Origin: Curvularia sp. ZM96
Lineage: Eukaryota > Ascomycota > Dothideomycetes > Pleosporales > Pleosporaceae
Assembly: GCA_022457065.1 (NCBI GenBank)
Contig: JAJGBQ010000003.1
Span: 4,402,001-4,466,000, forward strand
Length of the DNA: 64,000 nt
Reading direction: 5' to 3'
Positions 12,601 through 22,244 of this stretch are shown here, piece after piece. Positions within the stretch are counted from its first letter, which is position 1. Each line of letters opens with the position of its first letter. Under the pieces are notes generated by a model that ran no database searches, was not told the origin of the DNA, and saw only the letters and a list, made by a program, of their open reading frames with translations. A program made the position numbers and the translations under genes.

Positions 12601-12696
12601 GGGCGACTGGACGAAGGCTCTCGGCGCAAGGAACGGAAGGATGGGGAGGTCCGCGCTGGCGACGAAGCTAGCATTGGGGACGCGGACTCGGGGCAT
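9631..12696 (-). CDS. Pentatricopeptide repeat (PPR) protein, probably mitochondrial
   Basis: Intronless 1021-residue protein. PPR motifs are clear toward the C-terminal half, for example a TYSWNILMQAFFKTGQ-type helix pair followed by AERVFEIMRNRGIDADQFTH, and an earlier block around a NAMEAGDYTTAFKVYNALE motif. Such proteins bind organellar RNA and act in mitochondrial transcript processing or translation. The N-terminal ~150 residues are rich in Arg and Ser with few acidic residues, consistent with a mitochondrial presequence. A basic stretch ending in GRIRPKTKRGRLDRP closes the protein. It diverges from the Cwf18 gene across a 355-bp intergenic region. The exact role (for example a cya-5-like or Dmr1-like factor) cannot be assigned. 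Confidence 0.85.
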   Translation of the reverse strand: MPRVRVPNASFVASADLPILPFLAPRAFVQSPIPGKPRPHNARVDAAQDEGQISFGSLGQSRWIAGVDNDRETRPVSRSTCCQQFSQRKPDAGLLQTPTRRQKELYRMNTVDYLYVDISTFARKHARSYATAASSLPSEPKGDSPLESRRRRAPSSRAHSVLAQNAPSRAAKRYRALVLERARLLNYISKLPPHLSVDEWMKRGRYRSLARRVSNLQRWSATRLDFTKAAGRSRKPVSLNSAFAALDRALYTSLRKHTRKIVIKHDPQCVRLTRKLFQSNTTVGLHMAWKNWVEFDVNTRKSYAHPLLIYLLDRLPGLALRFIEVIANDPLLRGQKTQAIADGLGHLSKIHTKRVYGARQKWGTDPVAQRRLFVPAFVNIFTKSLARQPEVCSQDLLYNLVELAEIDDLKKVFDCLTEHRTRIGFDTMLHYASAFGEAGEVQYALKCLDELRVRFHAVAWKSVVERKRLRWTCATILRKSMSTSHDFHQTPSVVAAFVRLGIKMDILLYNIVMHNAMEAGDYTTAFKVYNALESNGLEPDPHTYAILLHGCTLQSNPAMFQSFAQHCVEVAQQTKNPWLATDYLYYLYVRHQNDVEAGHRSALLWDAYSKLFTTEPLEPFITSGITTSSPAKNEQRVVLSPPPVALYVMMQAEIQSAATVSNQRVFNLYEKFKTVANETSNAAFRSLIQNPTIWNAFLLAFSQKQQFANASQVIKDMTEGVTQPNIYSWNILMQAFFKTGQVQAAERVFEIMRNRGIDADQFTHGILIRGYAKAQLIERIGETMQDLEVEQELEPDLLRALAAVVNRRQLMLTLEKARIYKEVRAQDKADKEAEEERMRWQPPQFEPADADAGSDATATAPAHTEDLKTSLNVPDITPSKHETEDADIFGFLRDEAVEPAAALPASSAPTPPHVTSEPALQQPQKPKRQSKSPVADIRDPEVQYRKLQEQLGLVARSEATSAVTQPPVQHQHTEPVGASIGFKSLLDARKDNVVSTTRVMPKGRIRPKTKRGRLDRPFSDA

Positions 12697-13051
12697 GGGA
12701 GAATGGAGGCGTTGTCGTGGCGGTGTTCATCGGGCCATGACGGATTGGCTGTTGTGAAGCAGATATAGCCAGTGTTGGTCAGTAGCAGTAAAAGTTGATA
12801 AAGTGCGCCTATGGTCGAAAGCGTTACCCGAGAACACCCATGTCCAACCTCCGAGCTCTTCTCCGCAAAAGTCGCGACTGCGACCACAATCCCACCCACA
12901 CCCGCGCCAGCCAACTACGCCGTTCGATTTTCTCTCAAAACTTGAAACGAGCCTTTGAGCGAACATAGCAAGCACCCACCAGAATCTGCGCGACCTGATC
13001 TTACTTCACCAACCTGTAACCTGATCGGCGCAAACCAAAAGCCCTCGCATC
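12697..13051. promoter_or_regulatory. Shared divergent promoter region
   Basis: The 355 bp between the start codons of the PPR gene (minus) and the Cwf18 gene (plus) must carry both promoters. No canonical TATA box or specific operator was recognised. Confidence 0.6.
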
Positions 13052-13699
13052 ATGTCCTCGCACGAGACGCTGTCCGCAGCAGCCAACGACCGTAAATCAC
13101 GCCTCGCCCAGTTGAAGTCGTTGAAGCGGAAGCAAGAACAAATATCGGACGCGCCCGAGGCTGCCGAATCGCCTTCTGTCAAAGACCAAGCCGAGACTTC
13201 TCAAGCCCTCACGCGCACCGAAGACGAGGCAGAGTCCTCAGTAGTAACAACATATCTATCCGGCCGAAATTATGACCCGACAACGCGAAATGTCAAGCTT
13301 GGGTTCGATAATTTACCCATTGCCGACCCCACCAACACGTTAGAGTACAAGGCAGAGCAGTTGGCGCTTGAGACAAAAGCTCAGCAAGAGGCAGAGAAAG
13401 CAGAGGACAAGGGGCTAGATCTGTTCAAGCTGCAGCCCAAAAAGCCGAACTGGGATCTGAAGCGCGACTTGGATCAAAAGATGAAGGGACTTAATGTACA
13501 GACGGATAATGCCATTGCCAAGCTGGTCAGGGAAAGAGTCGAGGCGCAGAAGGCGATACGCGAAAAGCAACCAAGAGACGACAGCACCGGCGACGAGGTG
13601 GGTATGGAGGGTGCTGAGTTGGTCGAGGCTATGCATCTAAAAGAGCAGGAGGAAGAGCGGGAAAGGAAACGGGAGGCGGAGGAAGAGGACGTGAGCTGA
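13052..13699 (+). CDS. cwf18: Cwf18-family pre-mRNA splicing factor
   Basis: Intronless protein of 215 residues. The N-terminus (RKSRLAQLKSLKRKQ) and the centre match the Cwf18/CCDC12 family: a FRNYDP-like element (here GRNYDPTTRNVKLGF), then LFKLQPKKPNWDLKRDLDQK and LNVQTDNAIAKLVRER. Cwf18 is a component of the NineTeen/Prp19-associated spliceosome complex in the nucleus. The C-terminus is acidic and basic low-complexity coiled coil (about the last 35 residues). It shares a promoter region with the PPR gene and is the last clearly core gene on this side of the window. Confidence 0.93.
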   Translation: MSSHETLSAAANDRKSRLAQLKSLKRKQEQISDAPEAAESPSVKDQAETSQALTRTEDEAESSVVTTYLSGRNYDPTTRNVKLGFDNLPIADPTNTLEYKAEQLALETKAQQEAEKAEDKGLDLFKLQPKKPNWDLKRDLDQKMKGLNVQTDNAIAKLVRERVEAQKAIREKQPRDDSTGDEVGMEGAELVEAMHLKEQEEERERKREAEEEDVS

Positions 13700-14241
13700 G
13701 AGAGCGCCGTCGGTCTAGGACAAATACTCCGCCACAAGGCAACACGGACGACCAAGCATGTACATTCGCGAGAACAAAAAAGCTTCATGCCATAACTATC
13801 TGCCTGAATCTACTGCACGCTCACACAGAGCGAGAAAAGCAGTGGTATGGCAACACCCCCAATCAGCAGGAACGAGAGGTAGTCTCTTGTTGTCATCGAC
13901 CTCTTCCTGATATAGTTGAGGCGTACTATACAATCGAGTCATCTGATCACACCTTTCAACCTTGTGTTGCTCGTTGCTACATGTTGTACATGCATCTCTA
14001 ATAGAGAAATCAAGTAGACCCACGTTCGTAATATCAAGTGAGAGAAAAGATGCGATAACGATAACACACAACCGTTCACTAACTCCGCAACAAAGAAGCT
14101 GGTCTCTCGTCTTCGGCAGGTTGCTCACCGTTACCCAGTACTTGAAGGTGGAGCGACCATGACGTGAATCTGATCATTAGAAACGTGACAGCGGGAAATT
14201 GAATGGCAGCACACGCGACATATATAAGACTGTATTGTTGC
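13700..14241. other. Intergenic region, core/accessory transition
   Basis: Nothing coding is supported. From roughly here rightward the DNA becomes richer in CTA/TAG-type triplets and gene density falls. Confidence 0.4.
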
Positions 14242-14658
14242 CTACGTGCAATAGAGATCCATAGCGCTTGTCCTCGAATTAGCTACCCCTACAGCTCCAT
14301 GGACGCGTGGAACTGAACCCCAAATGATCGGGAGGATTTGTGCATCCACCCTAACCGCAATTACAGTAGGCCCTTGCCAATTGGTAAGTTTTGGACTAGT
14401 AATGCAGTAGAAAAGGTACTGTTGTCTATACTTACCATGTATCCTGCCCGGGAGAACATCCATCATATTTCGCTCCTGCAGATGTGCACTAGATCGTATA
14501 TAGGTTAACATTACCCGTCAACTATTTAGATCTAATAGAGGTCCTACCCGACCTGGACAGCCTGCAACACAGTCCGCCACATTGTTGTAAACGTGGGCAA
14601 CATACGCGTTGACCGCAAGTGGAGTATAGAGAAAGAGGGTAAGTAGGAGGAACTTCAT
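14242..14658 (-). CDS. Small secreted protein candidate (3 exons, last exon uncertain)
   Basis: The ATG at 14658 opens a clear signal peptide (MKFLLLTLFLYTPLAVNA) followed by a short mature region with Cys. Exon 1 is 14658-14553 and exon 2 is 14475-14436; the join is in frame and gives a CPGAKYDGCSPGQDTW-type segment. The third exon has two readings. With an AAG acceptor before 14372 the frame is Cys-rich (AYCNCG, then GGCTNPP, then WSCRGS) but carries an in-frame TAG after the first six residues. With a TAG acceptor a few bases later the frame is open to 14242 but loses those cysteines. The Cys-rich reading looks like the ancestral effector-like protein, broken by a C-to-T-type change. I recognise no family. 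Confidence 0.45.
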
Positions 14659-16229
14659 ATTGCTGCTTTGATATGATGGGCTCTATGGCAGAATGAGAAA
14701 CGAGCTTGTTGAAGTCAGATATGTGTTCTATCTTTAAGCATGTAGGTAGTCGCCCTTTTATATCTCTACTTTGCAACTCCTCTGAGTCTTTATATTCTAC
14801 AATAGTATTAGTATATGTTAATCCTTACCATAAGGAGATAGAAAAGGTACACAGGTAGCAAAAATGAAGAGTTAGAATAGAGCTACTAATCTACTCTAGA
14901 TTTGACTAGAGGTAGGTTTGGCGAGAACACATCGTCATACAATAGAAGGTTACGCGCGTAAGATGGTTAGATAGGCCCGTATATGTGCAAAAAATCTTCT
15001 ATCGTACTACTATAGTACATATCGGCTTAATTTCTGTTATACGGGGTTAGGCTGTACCTCTACAAGAGACCGTTGGAAATCGCCCAGTGCAAGGGCTGTA
15101 GGGCGGCGTTTGCTTCTGGCTTTGGTGCGCGATCGATACTCTAACGGCTGATCGGGCGTGTCCTCAAATTCATATGGCAATCACGAAGTTTTTGCCAATG
15201 TTTCAGACAGCGTGGTATGTACGCCCAAGGAGCATGCACATTATGTCTCCTGGTTTCTGAATAACAACCTCAAACGCAATGTTCCGTTCTCTCATCCATA
15301 GGGGACCTGGGATGAAGTTGTGGCAACAAACGAAATGCGAACAGACACTTTCAGGGGATTCTTTCTTGCTGCAATCTTCAAACTCCGAGGCGCTACTGCA
15401 ATGGACAACAAGCCAATGTTCGACTTCCCCTGCAAGTAGCTAATAGATTTGCAGATCCTGTGTTGGCATCTTCTACATACTCCGTAGTTGGTATATGCAT
15501 TCGGGCCGGATGTCGGCTTTGAGGCTCACATACCAGTAAGCTGGATCAACTCCGGGTATCCGAGTCATGGTTGAGGGGTCCGACATCAAGAATCTCATTG
15601 CCTTTGTATTCTTTGAGTGGGTCACAAATGGGATACTTGCAGTGTCGTCGGGTCGGGGCTGGTTGATCCAATCCTGGAAATCTTGTTCTGGGTCTGGCGA
15701 TGATCGCGATGTACGTTCCAGTGTGGGGGAAGAGTAAAATCGATAGAAGATGATGGATCTACAAACGCTTTGAGATAACCAGAAGAATGAGGCTCGAGGA
15801 CAAATCCCTCTACCACCTTTTTGTCAGCAAATGCCCTCACATCCAAGCTAGACTTCCGCGAAAGGTTCCTCCAAAGAGGACGTCTCTAGAAGAGATTGGT
15901 GATACTGGCCACTTTGGAGCTATCGGCGTCTCTTCTGTGGTGCTTGAGTCTAAATCGATCGGCTGACGAGAGAGTGGATCCTAAGCTAAGGCCAGTTTGA
16001 TACAATGTTTGAGCTTTCGTAGCGACTCCGTTTCCGAGGAAGCGCACGTTTAGCAAGTGCGTGGTCTTAAATCTGCGGAAGCCATGAATAGTGAGATTAC
16101 TATATCGGCAGTACTAGCAATTCAGGCTTCGCGAAATGTGCCTATAATAGCGCTGCTTTCGGAAGACATAGACATGATAGGCAAAAAAGTTCTAGAAAAG
16201 TCAAAGAGACGATAGTCCTCGAAGGCGTC
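14659..16229. other. Decayed, gene-poor stretch
   Basis: Rich in TA and CTA/TAG triplets, with only short broken frames. A few fragments (for example plus-strand translation around 15300-15420 and minus-strand around 15620-15846) look protein-like, but I cannot assign them. It is probably relict coding or mobile sequence. Confidence 0.4.
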
Positions 16230-17239
16230 GCAGGTCTACATATGCGCAAGGCAGAGAGCGCACGTAGCTGCTGCAATTGGAGCGCTACGCCTACAGTCTG
16301 CGAGCAGCACTCACCGGTGGTCACGGTGTGGCGTCCACGAAGAAGTCAAGGTTCGTGCACCCTGGGCTCGAACATGACAAACTCTTCCAGGCCACGTACC
16401 GTCATAAGGGTAACTACGGATCGAGGTGCATAGACTATAATCCGGCCCAGCTCGTCGAGCGGCCTTTGCGAACCAAAGCAGACAAAGACGTGCTTGTCTT
16501 TCACTGAGGGCGTATTGCCACCAGTAACGCAGTCATCCAGGACGGCAAGCTGCGCGATAAGATCAGCGCCAGATGTGACGGCGCCAGATGCGTTGAGATG
16601 AAAGCTGCAGGGGTCGATATCAACAGAGAATGCCTGGTCATCTGCGGCGTCTCCAACTATGCAGACTCGCACAAGAACAATATATAGAGGCCTTATGCGG
16701 CTGGTAGAGCGGCGGCCTTCGCGAGGGAGCTGCTGAGCAGGGTGCAGCCAGCAGCGGCACGGGAGATACAGGCCGTCCTGCCTAGTGAGTAGCAAGCTTC
16801 ACCTGTAACGAGTGATGTTACCTACTGCGAGAAGCAGTACATCGATCTCGCACACGCCAACTGACCGCCCCCAACAGCATCATTTACCAGTTGTTGCAGA
16901 ACGCACGTGGCGTGTCCGCTGGGCTTACCGAGATTCTGGAACTTTCGAACATTCAGAATTACCATTCCGATGAGGAGTGGATCAATTTGATCAGCCTGCT
17001 TATCTCTAATGGCTATAGGACTACGTATTTGGTAGTCGAGACTTGGGACTTGTATCGCATACACAGCCGTGATTCGCCGTGGACCAATGATATTTTTGGT
17101 CTATTTCAGGCCATTATCGTCCAATGTGAGGTATCTGGTGGCCGGGCCCGGGTTCTACTGATCGTGTACGGCGACATCAACGAAGCCAAAACATACATCG
17201 ATAAAGCTGAAAACATGTTTTTTATATCGTTCAGGTGAC
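16230..17239 (+). pseudogene. NLR-type gene remnant: nucleoside-phosphorylase-like domain plus downstream region
   Basis: The plus strand encodes, in pieces, the end of the PNP/UDP phosphorylase-like domain used as N-terminal domain in many fungal NLRs. Visible pieces are FVHPGLEHDKLFQATYRHKG, LVERPLRTKADKD, SNAVIQDGKLRDKIS, CLVICGVSNYADSHKNN and RPYAAGRAAAFARELLSRV. The last is the usual C-terminal helix, after a conserved Cys-Asp-Tyr-like motif here mutated to SNYADSH. In-frame stops occur at about 16505 (TGA) and 16684 (TAG, at a position normally Trp), and the frame shifts before 16891. The segment 16891-17238 (containing HSDEEWINLISLLIS and VLLIVYGD) resembles the region that precedes or forms the NTPase part of such proteins. 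No start, P-loop or repeat domain remains. Family assignment rests on remembered signatures. Confidence 0.75.
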
Positions 17240-17670
17240 TATTCGCAGTGCTTCATCTGTTAAGACGTAACACATGGAATTCGTTTTAAGCCCCCGAACT
17301 TCAGATAGCTTGGATTTAGATTACCACAACTTACTTCCAAATGCATTTACTTGAGATTCACCATGATCTTTGTAGATGATGATTCAGGCGTCCTGAATTG
17401 GGCATCAGACAGTATGCTTGAGAAGTGATACTGATCTATAGGCAATCTAACCCTACCTTTGTTATTCACTGAGGCTTGTCAGATCTTGCCACATTGGGTA
17501 TAGTGCCTTGGCCGATATCCTGTACTTAGCCCAACTGCGAGCTGCTTCACTAGGTCAACCACATTGTACATCTATACTCTTGAAAGCTCTTTCTGTCATA
17601 GTGGTAGAAGCATTCGTCCTGAGGTTGCGAAGGTGTGATAGGAATAATTGCTAGGCGGATAATATTAATG

Positions 17671-17981
17671 GGGTAGGGTTACATCACCTGTCAGAAAAAC
17701 CCGAGGGTTCCAATTTCTTCAGTTTAGTTCAGTTTCTCGCAACTATGAGTTCGAATATCACGGCCACGCTGCCTAGCTCTGGAGACGGATAAAATTCGCG
17801 CGCAGCTGCCTCTCATCAGCTTCAAGCACGTTAACGCAGGACCGTCCTGAGTTACCAACCGCGCTCATCCTTTCCTCCTCCGTCGCCACCGACAGCACCA
17901 AAGTCATGCTTCGTGCCGCCGTCCTAACCGGCGGACTCGGTCAAACCGAATACGCCAACCAACCGATTGGGTAGGGTTACA
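17671..17981. repeat. 13-bp direct repeats flanking 285 bp
   Basis: GGGTAGGGTTACA occurs at 17671-17683 and again at 17969-17981 in the same orientation. The interval has no coding sequence and no visible terminal inverted repeats. It could be a target-site duplication around a small element or an excision scar. Confidence 0.55.
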
Positions 17982-18272
17982 CCCGCCACAAGGAAAGCCA
18001 TCCGGTGAGGCGAATGCATGCAGATGCAAGAGAGCGGCGTAGAAGTAACATAGACAAGGTTTGGGAAACTATTCAGGCACATCATGCTGGCAAAACCTCT
18101 TCGCTGGGCGGCCCAATAGGACGGACCAGTAGGCGCCGCGCGGTACAAAAAGGCCATTTTCCATATGCTTTCTATTCTTTCTTATTCTTATCACTGCACC
18201 CGGCTTCGTTTTCTGTTCTACGCACTACTTTACTCGACTGATCAACTTTCCTAACACCATCGCCATCTCACA

Positions 18273-19337
18273 ATGCAACATCTCCGCGATGGCCTGTTAA
18301 GCTCCTCGCCAAAAGGCCCTCCCGAGCTCACTATGTTAGACGACGCCGCACAGGACCGACAGGATGTGCGTGAATGCATCGCTCGAGGGGAAATTGATGA
18401 AGTCCGGGGAGCAGCGTTCTACAATCGAACCTCAATCATTAGTAGTCGATACTGTAGCATAGGGGATAGCGTGGACTCGCTAGAAGGCTACCTTCATTCC
18501 CTGTGGCACATGTACTATCAGCTCGGCCGACACACGTCGCATGAAACGACTGACCAAGACCGCTTGGTCCTCGACATCGTCCGCATCCAGGGCAAAGGGC
18601 CATTGGCCAGGCCCGTTCCTGGTCTGTACGGAATCGATATCGCACGAACAGTCGAAGGTACACTGTGGAACGATCTACCCTTCTTAGCCACCGACATGAC
18701 CGACTTCTGGATCAACAATTGCGCGCCCATGTCGGGAACGCAGCGCCTCAACTTCGCGACCTTCTTGGCTAAACTGGCGTCGACTAGGGTTAGCAAGGAC
18801 CGAATATGCCAGATCGCCCTCGTCCTATTTCGCTCAACTTTTGAAGACAGACGAGAACTTCGCTACTCGGAGGAGCCGGATGAGGAACAGAAGAGTCGAA
18901 AAATCGCCCATCTCGATATTGCACAATTGTTGCCAGCGGCCTATGCGTGGTTCAAGGAGGCCGGTGACAATCTTATCCAACTCTCGGATGTCTGCTGGAA
19001 TGATTGTCCGAGTACGATAGGTCAAGGTGGTCAGTGGTTCATCGAGTCGGAGCTTGGGAAACGATCACCAACGGGATTCACACCATGGCGATGGATGTAC
19101 TGGCTTAAGCGTCTCCATGAAATTCGGCATGAGGCAAAAGAAATCAACGAGAAACGCCTAGAGCAGTACGCTACGGATGCTATCGGACTTATGGTTAACC
19201 AAGCGAATGATCGCAACTCTGGAATTTTGAGGGCTTACCGAGACGGTGGGAATGCTCTGCATCAGGAAAAACATTTATTGTGTCTGCAGAAGGGATATGA
19301 GATGCCCGGGCAGGAAGAGCCCAACGAAGAGACTTAA
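18273..19337 (+). CDS. DUF3632-like protein
   Basis: Intronless, 354 residues, with an ATG in a reasonable context after a pyrimidine-rich leader. The layout matches the fungal DUF3632 family of unknown function: a Leu/Trp helix near LEGYLHSLWHMYYQLGR, a TLWNDLPFLATDMTDFWI segment, an NFATFLAKLA helix, a middle part ending in LDIAQLLPAAYAWFKEAGD and a C-terminal TPWRWMYWLKRLHEI segment. It is predicted to be helical and soluble with no signal peptide. The family is common and expanded in accessory parts of Pezizomycotina genomes. It is bracketed by decayed DNA but itself looks intact. Confidence 0.7.
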   Translation: MQHLRDGLLSSSPKGPPELTMLDDAAQDRQDVRECIARGEIDEVRGAAFYNRTSIISSRYCSIGDSVDSLEGYLHSLWHMYYQLGRHTSHETTDQDRLVLDIVRIQGKGPLARPVPGLYGIDIARTVEGTLWNDLPFLATDMTDFWINNCAPMSGTQRLNFATFLAKLASTRVSKDRICQIALVLFRSTFEDRRELRYSEEPDEEQKSRKIAHLDIAQLLPAAYAWFKEAGDNLIQLSDVCWNDCPSTIGQGGQWFIESELGKRSPTGFTPWRWMYWLKRLHEIRHEAKEINEKRLEQYATDAIGLMVNQANDRNSGILRAYRDGGNALHQEKHLLCLQKGYEMPGQEEPNEET

Positions 19338-20132
19338 AATGCCTGCAATGGAGGTCTTTCCCATCGATAGCCAATATAACGTCTCCTGCCCGTAAGCGAG
19401 AAAAGCCTCTTAGCGAGGCAGATTAACTATCTAGACGACTTAACCTTTCCTACCCGCATTTACAAATCCGCGTGTAATATGCTCTTATTCTTTAGCTGCT
19501 TCTCTTTCGCGTTCTATTATGGAGTAGGAAAAAAATATATATAACAGTTGTAGTTATACTAGCAATTACGTGATTCGCAGCATTAAGAACTACTTTGCCT
19601 TCCAACTCTACTCTATTGCTGCTATCTACGCTCTTTCTAATTTCAAAATGCTAGAACGATAGGCCTAGCCTACACGCACAGTTCCCGAGGTTGTAAAGAC
19701 GATTAGGTATTAAAGATGTGTACTCTGAGGCTATCTCCGTGTGCGGGACACCTGGTATTTTCAGCTTCAAGCAATGCAATAGCTCTCTGTACATTTGTTG
19801 CCTCTTCTTCAGGGGCTTCGCGTTATTCTTTGCAATGGTCGATCCCTATGATAGCTGTCGAAACCAACTTCGAATGAAAGAAACTGATTCGAACCCTTTC
19901 CCGAGATCCCATCGAAAATCCAATAACTCATCTCGCTCGTCAGTCTCCATCGCTCTTGTTTTTGTAACTCCAATTCCTCGGCCCCCTCCGCTTTTAATGC
20001 ATGGATGGTGGTTGCCTCGGCGCATTGCCGAGCGCCTTAGCGTTTCCCGTGTTTTGTGCCTGCGCCGCTCCACCTCTCCTGCGTTACACTTTCCTCAACA
20101 ACATCCATCGACTCACACTGCTCCATTTGAAC
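19338..20132. other. Intergenic, no gene seen
   Basis: AT-rich at 19500-19700, then pyrimidine-rich toward the next start codon. Nothing else could be recognised. Confidence 0.45.
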
Positions 20133-20957
20133 ATGGCATCGCGTGGCGGCCCTAGCATGCGATTCCCTAGAGGGGGTACGGCGGCCGGAGGACGTATTGA
20201 ACGCGCCAAAATATATGTTATCCCATTTATAGATCACTCTGGGCAAGAAGCGCTTATGGTGTTCCGTGGCGTGGTGTCCTGCCCGCTCCCACCGCTTTAC
20301 AGTTTCGCCATCTACTTCACACATCCCGAAGTGACCCCAGAGACTGTCAAGCCGGCCGAGGTTCTCGAAGCTATTATGCGCAAAACGCCGTGGGACCCGT
20401 GTCCAATCCGTCTAGAACTCTACTTTCTTTCTGCGCCCAACGTAGATAGCAGTGATGACGACTGTATCGCTCATTATCGCAAAGAGAAGGCCGTACGGGG
20501 AGATTATATACGTCACATTCAAGATCTTGAGAACTCAGCCACAGATGATAATGAAGAGCAGCAGCAAGGCGGAGCGAGCGTTCATGGCAACGACCAAGCC
20601 AGACAACTACCTGGTCTAGTGCCTAGCTACATCGATAGTCCATTTTCTAACTATTATCACGGAATCATCTTCCGTTATCCAGGCGCGGATTGGTCTACGG
20701 ACAAGCGTCTAGCACGCCGCATTTGTTTTGATCAAATTTCTAAGAAGGAATATGCTCGCGCAACAGAGGGAAACGATGAATTTTATCGTCTTCCTCTAGT
20801 ACACGTTTCTCCTATGCCGTTCCAGGAGAGCGACACTACTTATCTAGGAGAGACATTTGTGGGCATAGCTATGTTTGACGTTGCACATGCAAGAGTGAAA
20901 AACGAGACTGGTCACTGGTGGCACGAAGCGCGGGAGCGAGGCTGGAAGTCATGGTGA
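20133..20957 (+). CDS. Hypothetical protein
   Basis: Intronless, 274 residues from the ATG at 20133. The open frame extends 44 codons further upstream to 20001, but that part looks like leader sequence. The N-terminus is Arg/Gly-rich, followed by a structured part with a hydrophobic core (IYVIPFIDHSGQEALMVFRG), an acidic Gln/Glu-rich linker around residues 130-155, and a C-terminal part ending GHWWHEARERGWKSW. No signal peptide or membrane segment. I do not recognise a family. Coding quality is good for its length, so it is likely a real, lineage-restricted gene. Confidence 0.55.
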   Translation: MASRGGPSMRFPRGGTAAGGRIERAKIYVIPFIDHSGQEALMVFRGVVSCPLPPLYSFAIYFTHPEVTPETVKPAEVLEAIMRKTPWDPCPIRLELYFLSAPNVDSSDDDCIAHYRKEKAVRGDYIRHIQDLENSATDDNEEQQQGGASVHGNDQARQLPGLVPSYIDSPFSNYYHGIIFRYPGADWSTDKRLARRICFDQISKKEYARATEGNDEFYRLPLVHVSPMPFQESDTTYLGETFVGIAMFDVAHARVKNETGHWWHEARERGWKSW

Positions 20958-21198
20958 TGACTACTATGTTTGCACTTGTTCGCTCTGTGAACCGAAGGGA
21001 TCTACTCAGCAGTAGTTATATATCGCATCAAAGTCTTCTAGCAAGTGCTCCGTTTGTGTACACGACTGTTGATGTATTCGCCGATCGTGCTCCACCGAAT
21101 TATATACGCTACAATCATTGTCTGCAAAACTCTCACCTTAAGAATGTACAAGAATAACAAATCGTCGATAAAAAATTATCCTTAGAATGAGCCTTGCC

Positions 21199-21528
21199 TC
21201 AGGCCGAAACCCCTACGCAGTACGCATACGTCGGCCAGAAATTGGTACCACAATCGTTTTGAATCGCCGGGTTCCTTCAATAAGTTAGCATCTTCAACTC
21301 CGCCCAAACTCAGATTGTTTAAAGGAGAGAACACTTACCACTTATAGAATTGGTCGAGCGTGATACCATGCTCCTGCGTGATAGACCAACACGTATCACT
21401 GTCTGGTCAATTGTTAGCAGTGCATCTCAAGGTAAGCAGGTGAAAGAGTGGTACTGACCTCCAACAACATGCCATTCATCACAATTCTCGACAGTACCGG
21501 GGTGCGTTGGGCCTGGAGCGCTTGGGGT
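21199..21528 (-). CDS. LysM-domain protein, 3' part
   Basis: Three exon pieces join in phase: 21528-21459, 21402-21339 and 21274-21199. They encode a Pro-rich linker (SAPGPTHPGTVENC) then one LysM module: CDEWHVVGDSDTCWSITQ, HGITLDQFYKWNPAIQNDC, and YAYCVGVSA before the stop. LysM modules bind chitin or related glycans, and secreted fungal LysM proteins commonly hide chitin from plant immunity. The Pro-rich linker implies more N-terminal sequence, normally a signal peptide and another LysM. I could not find a convincing 5' exon between 21530 and 22240, so the gene is incomplete here or its 5' part has decayed. An in-frame ATG lies at 21534. Confidence 0.65.
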
Positions 21529-22244
21529 CTGCATCGACTAGGTCGGCAGTGACACTGAGCTCCCCCATCTTCTCTGTGATATAAGAGCCGCATCGTTACG
21601 CGTGAACATGTGGTGGGCGCGTGCGACGACAACGAGATTCGAGACACTAGATGCGGCAGCCTAGTAGCGAGAAAGTGTAGCGGCCCGTTGCTCTATTGCA
21701 TTCGTATGTGAGCAAGTGGAGGGCGATGCGCGAAAATCTGCATAGTCTCTAGTAAATCTGCTAGGCAATAGTAAACCGCGACGATGTTGCAAGCTGAGGT
21801 TGGTGGTTTTGGCCATGTCGTTGACTGGGCTCAACAATGCCAATATACGAGGCTGTAGCCAATTAACCGTGGGACCAAGCAGTAACCAAAATAACGGATC
21901 TACAAAGCGCGTCCACAAAACATCTAATAGGTTGGAACCTGCCTCCGAACCCCTATAAAACTATTGAACAAGGCACAGCAGATAGTACCATGTGACAAGA
22001 AACCAAGCGTTAACACGTACGCGAAGGTGACGCGGCCTGGCGACGTGGCGTGGGCGCAGGATTTTGTTGAGGTTTGCTGAGAGATACGATATTCGCGGTA
22101 TCGAAACTATATTATTACATGGAATCAAAAGAACGATAGGAGAAGGGGAGCAGGATGGTGGTAGTTGAAGCAACCACAAAGCAAACCTTTCATCGTCATC
22201 TTCCTCGAGCAACTGAACCTGGTCAGAAGTCTCAATGAAAAAGG

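Noticed and set aside
17905..17973. Short frame starting MLRAAVLTGGLGQ, like the start of an oxidoreductase
   Set aside because: It ends after 22 codons and nothing downstream continues it.
17671..17981. Telomere-like TAGGG motif in the 13-bp repeats
   Set aside because: Only one hexamer-like unit per copy and no array, so not an interstitial telomere.
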